Positions 45,158-55,530 of a DNA stretch of 64,000 nt are shown one piece after another (position 1 is the first letter of the stretch; each line of letters starts with the position of its first letter). The DNA lies in contig JAGVSM010002796.1 of NCBI GenBank assembly GCA_022494885.1, positions 1 to 64,000 on the forward strand, given 5' to 3'. Origin of the DNA: Micrasema longulum (lineage: Eukaryota; Arthropoda; Insecta; Trichoptera; Brachycentridae). The notes beneath the pieces were generated by a model. That model ran no database searches, was not told where the DNA came from, and saw only the letters and a program-made list of their open reading frames with translations. The position numbers were made by a program, and so were the translations under genes.

Positions 45158-45320
45158 TATAATAACAGGCCACGAGGCCCAAGTACAATGGTGAATTACC
45201 GCTTAGAACACCCAGGCTTGAGAAAAAACACATTATTGTTTGTATTTTTACCGGGAATCGAACCTGGAAGCTTCCGTGCTTGAGTCATGTGTCTTTGCCA
45301 TTACGCTGCGGAGGCCAATT
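45158..45320 (-). mobile_element. SINE-C copy
   Basis: Head GGCCTCCGCAGCGTAATGGC, B-box-like GCTTCCAGGTTCGATTCCCG, and the GGGCCTCGTGGCCTGTTATT end. Confidence 0.75.
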
Positions 45321-45701
45321 TTTATGTATTTGAAATTTGGTAGTTATGAATATTGTAAATCAATTTTTATTTACGGCGTGTATGCCATTTACAAAAACGA
45401 TAATATGTGTTTGTCATGTTTAAGACAAATCATAAATACATTTTTAAGAAGATAAAATCCGATGGAGAACAAATAAAATGAAAATTGTACATTTTTGAAT
45501 ACCTAGCAACCTAATGATATAAATAAAATTGAGTACTAAAATGTTTTATTTTTTAAATACTCGTTATTAGAAGGCACTAAATTTAAGCCTAAATTACAAT
45601 AAAAATAAATTTATGTTGATCGATATTTTTACCTATACTATTAATATTTTTTGTACGAATTGGTCAGTTTTGAAATAATTACACACAACCTTCATAATTA
45701 T

Positions 45702-45895
45702 ATGAATCGAGTTGTGGTCCTGCGGCTAGTGTCTCAGACTCACGGCTCAAAGGTATGTAGTTCAAATCTCTCTCTACCACAACTAAATTCCCATTTTTTT
45801 AATATTGAGTTATTTACAACTCGTTGAAAATGACCCTAAAAATGAAATGTTTGTTTAAATCAAGAGAAGGCGAATATTTCTTCTTTTTTTTTAAA
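45702..45895 (+). mobile_element. SINE-B copy
   Basis: GAGTTGTGGTCCTGCGGCTA, AGTTCAAATCTCTCTCTACC, GAGTTATTTACAACTCGTTG, T-rich tail at 45883. Confidence 0.75.
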
Positions 45896-46044
45896 ATGTG
45901 TTTCAAAAAACAGTTGAATGAATAATTAAGTTGATTACATTATTTACAATTAAATTTACACGTACATACAAGGTCGAACGTAAAAAATAAACTGTAAAAA
46001 TAAAACGAGTTTTGAGTATAAAATACATATTTATGAATTTATTT

Positions 46045-46215
46045 TTCAACAATATTTTGAGTTTGTCCAAATTTTTGTAGACAAGGACTGGATTCAACTC
46101 CCTGAGGAGCAGTTTATATTAATATATTACAACAAAGATAAATAATATTTAAGAGAAGGTAATATAGACGTCTAGGCATCTACAGGGCTTATGACCTGTC
46201 AATGGCTGGTTTAAT
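46045..46215 (+). repeat. Fold-back family F, left end
   Basis: CAACAATATTTTGAGTTTGT, TATTACAACAAAGATAAATA, GTCTAGGCATCTACAGGGCT, TATGACCTGTCAATGGCTGG, then truncated. Confidence 0.7.
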
Positions 46216-46520
46216 TTTATCATTGATAACTTAAAATATAGAACGTAAATACAGATAAGTAATACAAATGCTTATAAATACACTTTTGGAAGATAATCAT
46301 AAAAACATAGCATCACACATCACCACGATACGAAAAGAACCATATCTTAAACCGGAAGCAAAATAAATATTCAACTGATGAAAACTTATTTTATTGTAGA
46401 AATAAAAGACCAGTGATACTTTAATCCACAAATTTGGAATATCTAGAGACCGGTTTCATTGCTTTAGCGACATTTTGAGACTGGTATCCTTATTAAGAAT
46501 CTAATTTATTTATACAAAAC

Positions 46521-47499
46521 CTCAGAGTAATAATGCGTGAACCTATAGAAAAGCCCGATCACTATGTTTCATAGAACGCAAGCGATGTTGGTTTGTTGGT
46601 TGGCAACCAATTGGTGGCCATTTTGTTTTTTTTGACAACATAAACATAACGGTTCGATCGGATGCTTTTGTCGATGTGCTTGGCTTTGTTTATAAATAAC
46701 TTGGATATTATACAAATTGACTATGATGAATTGCAGTATATTTGGTTGTACCAGTAGAAGCGGAAAAGGTGTTCAAGGAGTCAGTTTTAACAGGTAATTG
46801 ATTTCGAATACTTTCCCACGACTAACATTGATTTTTGGCATTTATTGTCCTGACACGTGTATTATGTTGCTTTAAAACTTTATTATATCAACATATTTAC
46901 TTCAGATTCTATTTTTTCTCAATGTAGGAGATGAATTTGTGAATTAAAGTATGTTTACTGTGGATAATGACAGTTGATTACGAGCAATATGTCGGGGCCA
47001 CACTAGCCATCCATATAAAGTTTGAGTTTTTATCGAATAGAGGTCGATTCAAATTTTACTTGGAAATAGCAATGTCAACCTTGGAATTGCATCTAAAATG
47101 ACGTGTTCAAATTTCAGGCCGCTACGACTAGCCATTTCGGAGATGTGACGGACAAATGGGTTCAATGGAGTTGAGATTTATGTATCAATAAATATAACAT
47201 AAATACATTGTGAATAAATGAACAAATAAATTTAATAATAAACACAAACATGTATTTTCAGTTTTATAAAATAAATATGGGTGAATTTTAGGAAAATAAA
47301 TAGGAATAACCCTGCAATAATAAATACACAGGTATTTAAAAGTATTTAAAATGCAAATAAATAAATACATTGAGCAATTCTCGACCGGGGTACGGCCCAT
47401 TGTTTTGCTGCAAACTGTAGCTAACTTAATACTCAATAGTCATAGAATGGTTTTCCTACGTTTGGGCTCATCTATAGCTTGGCGCATTATTACTCTGAG
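46521..47499 (+). mobile_element. 979-bp P-superfamily-like element with exact TIRs and 8-bp TSD
   Basis: TIR CTCAGAGTAATAATGCG (46521-46537) is exactly inverted at 47483-47499; imperfect similarity continues about 20 bp (CCTATAGAAAAGCCC vs GCTATAGATGAGCCC). TSD TACAAAAC lies at 46513-46520 and 47500-47507, and the uninterrupted target exists at 16375-16397. Eight-bp TSDs fit P or hAT; the internal THAP exon favours P. Most of the transposase is missing, so it is an internally deleted, non-autonomous copy. The similar blocks CACACTAGCCATCC (46999) and CGACTAGCCATTTC (47125) may be internal subterminal repeats. Confidence 0.85.
46723..46793 (+). pseudogene. THAP zinc-finger first exon of the P-like element
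   Basis: MMNCSIFGCTSRSGKGVQGV then SFNR, ending phase 2 at donor GTAATT (46794). The C-x(4)-C opening followed by a Gly-rich loop and (V)SF[HN] is the start of a THAP (C2CH) DNA-binding domain, as in P transposases. The C-x2-H second half would be in a later exon that I do not find before the right TIR. Exon-remnant status is likely. Confidence 0.65.
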
Positions 47500-47614
47500 T
47501 ACAAAACAGAGGTAAGGATAGAGAATTCAAAATTATATGAAAGTAAAATTCTTTTTGTCTTAAGGATCATTAACAAAGTGTTTTAGGTTAACTAATGAGT
47601 TGATATAATAATAT

Positions 47615-48100
47615 TTACTGATAAATAAGAAGCCACTTGATTTTGGAGTGAAAAGTTGATACATGGTCATTCTTTTTGAAATTGAAAATAAAGCGGATGT
47701 TTTGATTTTGCAAGCGCTCTAGACCATCTATGAGTTCCGTATTGGCGTCCGGATAGCAAATATTTGCATAGCGTAGAGAAGACAATAGAATAGATTGGGA
47801 CAAAAGAATAGTTGTGGTTGGAAAAAAAATCTGCATTCCTTTCAGTGAATGGAGGGTGCGATAAAACATCTTCCTAACCTCAGTAATCTGTTCTTGTCAC
47901 GTTTAGGGTTGGTTCATAATAATGCCAAGATTTTAACTGGTTTTGTGAAAGGAATCTCGTTTCGGTCGATCACTAAGGTAGAAAAAATTGAGAAATTTAG
48001 AAATGAGATTATATTATATATTAATTTTGTCAAACTAGGATCTTCATCATTAAGAAGAGTCCAGAAACCGCATACGCACATCAAACAGAAGGCGACCAAA
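47615..48100 (-). mobile_element. LINE C-terminal remnant
   Basis: 47869-47615 reads MFYRTLHSLKGMQIFFPTTT, then LSSLRYANICYPDANTELID and LERLQNQNIRFIFNFKKNDH, the post-RT LERLQN-x-x-IRFIF region of a jockey/CR1-like LINE. Upstream on minus, 48100-47914 gives VIDRNEIPFTKPVKILALL, the equivalent of the V-K-N-LG-x-x block before it. A frameshift separates the two. Confidence 0.7.
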
Positions 48101-48188
48101 CTACTCATAAATCAGTAGGTTTACGTTTTGACCCATTAGTTTCTTCGTAGACGTCGCTCAGTACGCAACTCCTGATTCGAATTTAACC

Positions 48189-48265
48189 ATGCCGGGTTGT
48201 GTCATTTTGAAGTGTAGAAATACTGCTAGGATCTTTAAGAAACAGGATGCAATCACATTTCATGA
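48189..48265 (+). pseudogene. Second THAP-like first exon
   Basis: MPGCVILKCRNTARIFKKQD then AITFHE; ends phase 2 at GTAATT (48266). It starts M-P-x-C-x(4)-C like many THAP proteins and ends at the same point and phase as the exon at 46723. No TIR or further exon was found nearby, so it could be a degraded P-like element or a lost host exon. Confidence 0.5.
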
Positions 48266-49432
48266 GTAATTTTCAAATGAATGTGTATGTCACAAATGCA
48301 TTACTTAAAAATTGAATTATTTTTCCATCTGTCAGATTGTCGAAGAAACAAAATGGAAATTTCGTTAGGGTTGCCAAGGTAGTAAAATTGTTTACTCTAC
48401 TTTGCTCATAAAATAAGAGAACTAATGAAAATTGGATCTCGGATTAAACAACTCTATCGTGGTGGACATTTGACTGACATTATCTTTAAAACATAAAATA
48501 TTAAATATGTAAAATAAAATTAGTTTTATATTTTAAGTTCAAAGTTCATTAATTCAATTACTCTTATTAAATTACCCTTCATTTATCTATTCTGTTGTGT
48601 CAATCAATGTTTTCGAGAGCACAATAAAATTTTAGAAAAATTAACAAATTGTTTTTTTTTTACCTATTACGGTTATATTCTTCGCGATCTGGCAATATTA
48701 CGCGGTGACTTTAAGTATGCGCGCTGCGAAAGTGTGTCAAAGTGGGGAAATTATTAGACACAGTCCGATGTATTCAAATATGATTCTACGCTCCTTCTGG
48801 ACTATTTTTAATTCTATGATCTTCACACATACCATTACTTAATACTTAAAATACACATACCATTACTTAATCAAAAAATTAAAATAAACGCTGGGTTAAT
48901 TCTTTGCGTTTAAATAAATAAAAAAACACATATTTTACGATTTTTCTTAATATTAAGTGTTGAGAAGTTTTGATCAAATAAACTGTTTTGAATATAGTCA
49001 ATAATTATTCTCTGTCGTACTATTGTGGATATGGTTATCAATATTCTAAACACATTATGCGGTTTTGTCCCATGTTATATGCCTTGGGACATCGAGCGGA
49101 GCGTCTTACTATTTGTGGCTCTTTTATGGGTAGTGTCGGATGTACGCAGCTAGCGGCTTCTAAAATAATTAAACATTCTCTTCAAAATGGGACAGATCCC
49201 AGATAATTTGATTATAATCAACACTCAACTTAACACGGGACTTTTGGTTCCACGGAGTTGGGATTAATGTCTAAAAAACTGTGCACAAGTAAAAAGATGA
49301 ATATAATTAGATAGTTGAATAATTGAATATACATAATAAACTACATAAAACTTGTACTTTTGATATTTTTCATAAAAAGAATCAATACACAGTAAAAACA
49401 CAGAAATACTTTCATTTATATCTCAGTTTTTC
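48266..49432. other. AT-rich sequence without a recognised gene
   Basis: The ORF at 48988-49206 includes LGHRAERLTICGSFMGSVGC TQLAASKIIKHSLQ, slightly more structured than its neighbours, but I cannot place it. Confidence 0.4.
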
Positions 49433-50075
49433 TACGCACATTTTTTGGTGGAACTGCATTTTAACTATAATGGTAAAAATACACACATTCAGCAAAAGTA
49501 ATAATTTCTTGAAATTTTAGAAAAAAACTGGGTAATGAATTTCCCTAATAAAATAATTTAAAATGATAATGTAACACACGTTCGTTTCCCATTATTGTAT
49601 CCATTAAAATAAAAAAAAATACTGTATTCGATAAGAATTACCTCCCGAGAATTTCGCTTTCAGAGAATCACTTAATTACCCCCCGGCCCGGAGACATGGT
49701 TTTCGAAGTAACTACCACCCAGCGGTCCCCATAAAATTTTAATGCGTTTAATTTAAATACATTTTTATAATCAAACTACATGAACGTATACATTCGAATC
49801 TGTTTTTATTATATACATTCAAACAAAACCTACATTCAACCAATTGTTTTTAGTTTATACTTAAATTATTTTAATTTAACTGTTTTATTCCTGCAATCAT
49901 AAAGAAAAAATATTTACGACCCTTGCTTGCACTAGTATCATATTTATATTTATGACATAGAAATTTGTGTCTTTTTAACCGGTCTGACGATGTCAGGCAC
50001 GATGAAACTCAGTCACTAGTAAAAATCATAATTGAAAAGGAAATAAACTTTATTAGTATTTCTTTTAAATTGTAT
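49433..50075 (+). mobile_element. Hammerhead-bearing repeat with inverted left end
   Basis: The left block TGGTGGAACTGCATTTTAAC TATAATGG (49446-49473) is the inverse of 13612-13640; the right part holds the motif at 49979-50022 and AAATAAACTTTATTAGTATTT. Between them is AT-rich non-coding sequence. Same family as 13421-13645. Confidence 0.5.
49979..50022 (+). ncRNA. Hammerhead-like motif, eroded
   Basis: Core CTGACGA (49984-49990) and GAAAC are kept. Stem I is CCGGT/ACTAG with one mismatch and one wobble. Stem II (TGTCAGGCACGAT) has lost pairing seen in the 13510 copy. Confidence 0.4.
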
Positions 50076-50374
50076 TTGGTGTTATTATAAGTTGTGTCCG
50101 TTTTTTTTTATTAAAAAAAAAACGTAAAACAAGATAATATTGGTTGTAAGGTTAAAGTGAAAGAAAAATTTCAGATCTAAAAGATATTGTGCTTGTTTTA
50201 ACATTACCATTGCTATGTAGCACTAACGACTGGGCCTGTCGTTGGATCAGTTGTATAAGTATGGGTGGAAGATCGATCGTTTTGTGGAGGGATTCTCCTT
50301 TTTTAGTTTTTAAACAAGAAAACTTCCTCGAAACTGTGAGACTTACTATGTTTATGTTGCTCGCAGATCCAACA

Positions 50375-50785
50375 AAATCCAAAAATTCCCGACTGAGGCA
50401 TGCATGTTCTGCGAGAGATGGAGCGGAGAGCAGGAAGCGTTAAGCTCTCAAATGGGCCGAAACATTGATGTAGATAACATTGTTGACTATATGTTGCAGT
50501 CACAGGAAGCACGGAACTTAGTGAGAACCTTCATGGAGTCCATAATGTCAATGAAGGAAATAGACGAAATGGGATTGGCACCTCTTCCTGTCTGAACAAG
50601 TGCCTGTGCAACAACATAAAAATATGTTATTCTGACCAATTTTGCGGACCTGGCTAGACCGCAAGGTAGGTACTGGCCCGCAAAAGAAGACGAGGGGTTT
50701 TAGCCGGTACGAGTCCGGCACTACCCAGTCAGAAAGACTGGGTGTCCATGATGGATTTCCCCTCCAGAAAAAAAAAAAAAAATGG
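50375..50785 (+). mobile_element. R1-clade LINE 3' end
   Basis: The frame KIQKFPTEACMFCERWSGEQ then EALSSQMGRNIDVDNIVDYM, EARNLVRTFMESIMSMKEID and GLAPLPV-stop (50593) is the C-terminus of an R1-type ORF2, after the CCHC knuckle (partly lost). The 3' UTR is typical (GGTTTTAGCCGGTACGAGTC, CACTACCCAGTCAGAAAGAC, GTGTCCATGATGGATTTCCC) and ends in poly(A) at 50768-50782. 5'-truncated. R1 clade elements are arthropod-typical, supporting the host assignment. Confidence 0.8.
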
Positions 50786-50884
50786 CCAGGTGGCGTACTG
50801 AGAACCAATTTGTTTAAAACATAATTATACATGACATTGGCAAAAGCATCAAATTTAATATGCAACACCAATTTTTTTTTTAAA

Positions 50885-51075
50885 GATGCAGCTCTAAGCA
50901 CCCATTTTATGTGGAGTTCCGGAGCATACCTTGCAGTCAGTAAACGTGAAGCAGCGTAAAAAGGTACGAGTACAGCTTTGAATTCACAGTAAACTGGCAT
51001 AGACTATTAGTCTACGCGTTTTGCACGGCAATGTTCACGCGACAACGCTCATTTTTCGAAACATAATTTCATAAA
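50885..51075 (+). repeat. Dispersed repeat, copy 1 (see 61515)
   Basis: TAAGCACCCATTTTATGTGG, GCAGCGTAAAAAGG, ACAGCTTTGAATTCACAGTA AACTGGCATAGAC and CTACGCGTTTTGC occur in the same order at 61515-61790. No ORF conserved between them. Confidence 0.65.
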
Positions 51076-51094
51076 ACCGTTAAATGAAGCAATA

Positions 51095-51296
51095 TCTCTC
51101 GATTCCCGGTATGGTTAATATGAAATATTTATTTAAAATTATGTTTTTAGACCAGAATATTTCATAGTACCTGGTACCTGAAGCGTAATACTAATAATCT
51201 TATATTTATGTAATAAAAATGATCAAGATACGCTGCGATTAGTGTAACAATGCCTTGCCCTATGCACCATTAGGTGCGGAAAGGGAATAATGATGA
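51095..51296 (+). mobile_element. SINE-A, 5'-truncated
   Basis: Begins at CTCTCGATTCCCGGTATGGT (B-box end) and runs to GGAAAGGGAATAATGATGAT. Confidence 0.75.
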
Positions 51297-52156
51297 TTTA
51301 CGTTACATGTATTATTTAATTTGATTACAAGCTTTTGAATTGAACGTCAGTAGACGAAAGTAAACATTTTAGACACTGTTCGCGTTTAGTCGAAATAAAG
51401 CTTACAAAGCTGCTTGCAATATTTCCGCAGTGTACGGTGAAGATGCTATGAATTATTGACTAATTTGTTGTAAAATAATGACGAAGAATATACTATTTAC
51501 TAGTTTGTTGTATTTTTTTTTCTGTCTTCGTATTCTCTTCATTTGGGAAAAAAAACGGACACAAAAATTTTTTATTACTCAATTTATCAAAATAAAATAC
51601 AATCACTAAAATAGTGTTTAAAATAACATGCCTTTACAATCAATGCAAAAAAGCATAGATAAAAAAAAGTTCTATCAACACGCCAAAATAACTGATCAAC
51701 AGACTTTATAAGTTTTTTAAATATTTCGAAACTTCTTATCGATATAATTCGATAAGTGGGTGGTAGGCATTATTGAACTTATATATGGAGGAAAACGACT
51801 ATGAAACGTAGCTACTGCAAGATATCAAAATAGTTCGGATACTGTTTGTAGATAAAACGAAATAAAAGTAACGGAATAAAATACGTGATCAGGTTTTATC
51901 GCTACCCTAATATGGGAATATTACTGCTGGTAACAACATTACAAGAATATTGAAGCTTCCAAGGCAATATCGCTCAAATATAATTTTGTCGAAAAAGAAC
52001 GATAAAACGTACGCTTGAATGCATAAACTTTTTTAAGCGATATGGCAATGAGGAAATATTATTTATAAAAATCAAAGCATATTTTTTTTGTATCCCTTTT
52101 TGTTTTATCAAGAAGAAGCAACGGGTTATCCACTGGTGTTAACATAAATGGTGTCT
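51297..52156. other. AT-rich sequence, no gene recognised
   Basis: Nothing supported. Confidence 0.5.
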
Positions 52157-52381
52157 ATTTATTTATTTATTTATTGTGGATAACTTATATAGCGCCATTT
52201 TCGTAATAAAATACCTCAAGGGCGCTTTACATGGTGATTCTACTGTTAAGTTAATTTAATTGAAGCTTTAAATTTGTAATTTGATTAAAATAATTTATTT
52301 TGTTGTCACGTGCTACGGATTTATTCAAATGATTTAGAGAACAAGTGGGTTTTAAGTTTTTTCCGAAACATCACTTCACTT

Positions 52382-52840
52382 TCACAGCCTCGCACCTCTG
52401 CTGGAGAGCATTCCATGCCATAGGGCCTGCGACCGCAAATGCGCGTTCACTAAATTTAGTGCGCTGTTTGCGTAGAGGTATAATAACTTTCCTCTCGCCG
52501 TAGACGTAGCTGATCTAAGCGTGAGACGCCTGTCAGCTAGTTCATCTGGAATGCATAGTTCCCTTAGATATTCCGGAGCAGAGTTGTGCAGTGACTTATA
52601 CATAAGCCAACAGAGTTTGTATTCGACCCTCTGTGGAAAACGTAGCCAGTGTAGTTCCCGAAGTAGTGGAGTGATATGACTGAACTTAGAGATTCCGAAA
52701 ATAAGTCTCGCTGCGGCATTCAATACAGATTGTAGGCGAGTCATTTTGTTCATTGGTAGACCTGCATAGATACCATTACAATAATCGACTCTAGACACTA
52801 CAAACGCATTTATTAATTGACGGGCGGCATCAACCGGCAA
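52382..52840 (-). pseudogene. LINE ORF2 C-terminal part
   Basis: Post-RT domain of the same element: VVSRVDYCNGIYAGLP, RLQSVLNAAARLIFG, LRELHWLRFPQRVEYKLCW. The true C-terminus (RTKFSERAFAVAGPMAWNAL, FRKKLKTHLFS) lies in other frames down to about 52324. Confidence 0.8.
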
Positions 52841-52888
52841 ATTTTTTGCGTATGCATTTAATTTGTCTCAGCTGGTAGAAGCATGAAC

Positions 52889-53518
52889 TTATCGTTCTAC
52901 TAATTTGAGCGTCAAGAGATAGGTCAGAATTGAGTAAACTCCCAGTAGTTTAACGGTGGGTAAAACGGCACTCCCTACATTGGGTAGAGCCGTATCCTGG
53001 ATCAAATTCTGTCGTCTGGCTGAAGCCACCCACAGTTGTTCAGTTTTTGATGGGTTTAATGTTAGTCTGTTTTCAGCCATCCAGTTTCCTATTTTCTTGA
53101 TGCATCCATCAATTAAATTGACAAGCACACTTCTCTCGCCTGGTTTGCAATAAAAATAAATCTGCGTATCATCTGCATAGCAGTGCGACCACAATCCACA
53201 TTCTTTGATAATGTTCTCTATATCTTTAGTGTAAAGGAGATAGAGAAGTGGTCCGAGTACTGACCCTTGAGGCACTCCTGTAGACACCCGAAAGTTGGTT
53301 GAGCTTTTACCCTGGAACACGACTGCATATTCTCTTTTATTAAGATATGAACTGAACCACATATGTGCCTGATCACGGATACCATAAGTTTTCTCCAGAC
53401 GTTCAAGCAAAATATTATGGTCTACAGTATCAAATGCAGCACTCATGTCCAGAAGAGCCATCAACACCAGATTACCAGAGTCCACCGACGTTATAATGTC
53501 AGACAGTACTCTTATCAC
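52889..53518 (-). pseudogene. LINE ORF2 middle part: RT catalytic boxes
   Basis: Second frame of the same LINE. AFDTVDH supplies the first RT aspartate and YADD the catalytic pair; both are intact. The frame leaves the consensus at LLGVYSILT, where the alternate frame reads SDLSLDAQISRTISSC. Confidence 0.85.
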
Positions 53519-53610
53519 TCCCGTCTCCGTGGAATGAAAACGTCGGTATGCCGATTGCCTTACCGAAAATAAAGAATTCCGCTCGATATAGTTAACGAGC
53601 CTGTGAGAAA

Positions 53611-55530
53611 CTATTTTTCTAGTATTTTTGATACGATGGGAAGATTTGAAATAGGGCGAAAACTGGAAAGATCTTCCACATCTAGTTGGGAATTTTTTAA
53701 AAGTGGAGTTACATTTGCTTTTTTTATGGCTCTCGGAACAATGCTGCGCTCCATGGATGTATTAAATAAATCTGTTAAAAATGGAGCTAATACGTTAATG
53801 CATTTTTTCAAAAGCCATGTTGGCATCGGATCTAATATACATTGTTTGTTGGGTAATGCCGCAACAATTTTTTTAACCTCATTTATAGACGTTGGTTCAA
53901 ATTTACTGAATTTTTGAAGGGCATTATCTAAAATTACAGGTTTTTTCGCTGAACTACACGCCAGTCTGATTTTTTCGACTTTATTTGTAAAAAAGTCGGC
54001 AAAATCAGTGGCAGTAGCGCTTGTGTTAGATGTCTCTGCTATACAGTCACCACGAACAGATTGAAGGCTTCGCCAGAGTTGTTTTGGAGACTTTTTCTGT
54101 TCAGTGATTTTTGTACACCAGAAACTAGATTTTATTTCTTTTATAAATGTCCTATAAGAGGCTTGCATATCTAACCATATTGATCGGTCCAAAGTTGACA
54201 GTGTGTTTCTGTATTTGCGTTCTAGACGTCTTAGCTCTTTCTTTTTGAGTCGACAATTTTCGTCAAACCATGCATCAGATTTCCTTTTTCGAATAGTTTT
54301 CGTAGTAAATGGTGCATGTTTGTCTATCAGGTTAGATAGTACCTCATTGTACAACCCAACCAATTGATCGACGTCGTTTGAGCGACGGTCAATGTCCGGA
54401 CCAATCAACGATGTCAGAAGTTCGGATTTAAAATGTTCTAAATTTAATTTTCTCCATGGCCTTGATGCGAGTGTTTTGTAAGTTGGTGTTGGTTTTTGGA
54501 TATTAATTTTACAGTGCACTAATCTGTGGTCTGAAAGTCCGATGTCTGTTACAAAAACTGTGATTTTTTTATCACAATTCCGTCGTATTATAACATCAAG
54601 TGTACCTCCCGCATCATGTGTAGGAGTATTTACTTCTTGTGAACAATCGAAATCACTTAAAAGTGCATTAAAACGAACCGATTCTGAATCCGTCTTGCGG
54701 TCGAAACGAATGTTCAGATCTCCAGTTACGTATGTTACTTCTGTACGAGTGATGGCCCATTCAAGTAAAGATTTTATTTCCGAATAAAATTTCCGAGGTG
54801 GTGCTTTAGAACCTGGTCTATAAATTGTGATTAAGGTAAAATGGTTGCTGCCTGCGCTAACCCTACAGCCAATGCATTCAAAAGTTGTGTAGAGTGGTAT
54901 TTTAATTTTTGTTAGTTTAAGCTGATTTTTTGTTAGTACAATAATTCCACCGTGGTTCGTCCATGTTATATTATTTTTCTTATGAACGGTTTCAATGGAT
55001 GGTTTCCGTGCCTCTTCAATAACATTGAAACCCTTACTACGAAGTAGATTAATGGTAACAGAATTATGGTCTTCATGCCAAGTTTCCGTTAATGCAAGAA
55101 CGTCTAGATTATTATCGTTAATTATGTTGGGGATATCATCAATTTTATTTCTGATTGAACGTACATTCCATGTACCAAGTGAAAGAGGACAAGGTGTGTT
55201 TGCGTTTCTATTTATTTTTACGTGTTTAATTGTTTTTGGTTGATTTTTATCTATATTTAAATATGTGACTTGTGACTTAGAAATCTGATTAATAAAAGTG
55301 TTATTTGTGTTATCAACTGTGTTTGTTTTATTTTTATTTTTTATTTTTCTTCCCCCACGACATCCTCTATATTTCTTAAATAGATTTGAAACTTGTCCTG
55401 AAGAAATTAAATTATATTTATATACTATATCGATAACATGCTGATCTAAGCGTTCTTTTACATTTTTAAACTGAAGCAATGAGTCTGTTGTGTAGGTAAT
55501 GTAAGGTAATGAAGAGACTCCTTTGCACAT
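53611..55530 (-). pseudogene. LINE ORF2 N-terminal part: endonuclease plus RT start
   Basis: The largest intact frame in the window. It encodes the APE nuclease that nicks target DNA and the first RT segment. Key residues Asn122, Glu149, Asp271, Asn273, Asp334 and His335 are all present, so the nuclease half could in principle still fold. The frame is lost at an A-run at the end of the first RT box (ILEK then stop; the next frame continues IVSHRL). Confidence 0.88.

Larger units (their letters stand above)
46395..47605 (-). mobile_element. Hammerhead-bearing repeat split by a P-like element
   Basis: 46395-46520 (CAGTGATACTTTAATCCACA, then the hammerhead-like block at 46460-46500) and 47508-47600 (AGAGGTAAGGATAGAGAATT, CTTAAGGATCATTAACAAAG, AACTAATGAGTTGATATAA) together match 16270-16505 in reverse. 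The join recreates TATACAAAACAGAGGTAAGG, also found reversed at 16375-16397. Confidence 0.7.
52157..55530 (-). mobile_element. CR1/L2-type LINE, nearly full-length, frameshifted
   Basis: A retrotransposon ORF2 in several frames. 55530-53611 (639 aa) starts with ATG, has a basic RGCRGGRK segment (55-61), an APE endonuclease (WNVRS 121-125, TETW 148-151, YRPGS 237-241, GDLN 270-273, LSDH 332-335) and the start of RT (SFRPISNLPIVSKILEK). One missing A in the following A-run creates the stop at 53611. 53518-52889 has RT boxes AAFDTVDHN, GVPQGSVLGPLLY and YADD (114-117). A frameshift near 52945 loses the end. 52840-52382 holds the post-RT domain (RLQSVLNAAARLIF, LRELHWLRF), with further shifts before RAFAVAGP. 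The 3' UTR (TGTAAAGCGCCCTTGAG, GGCGCTATATAAG) ends in AATA repeats at 52157-52178. All catalytic motifs survive, so decay is recent. No ORF1 is visible; I do not see the 5' boundary. Confidence 0.9.

Noticed and set aside
47849..48118. 89-codon plus ORF as a gene
   Set aside because: It is the antisense shadow of the minus-strand LINE remnant.
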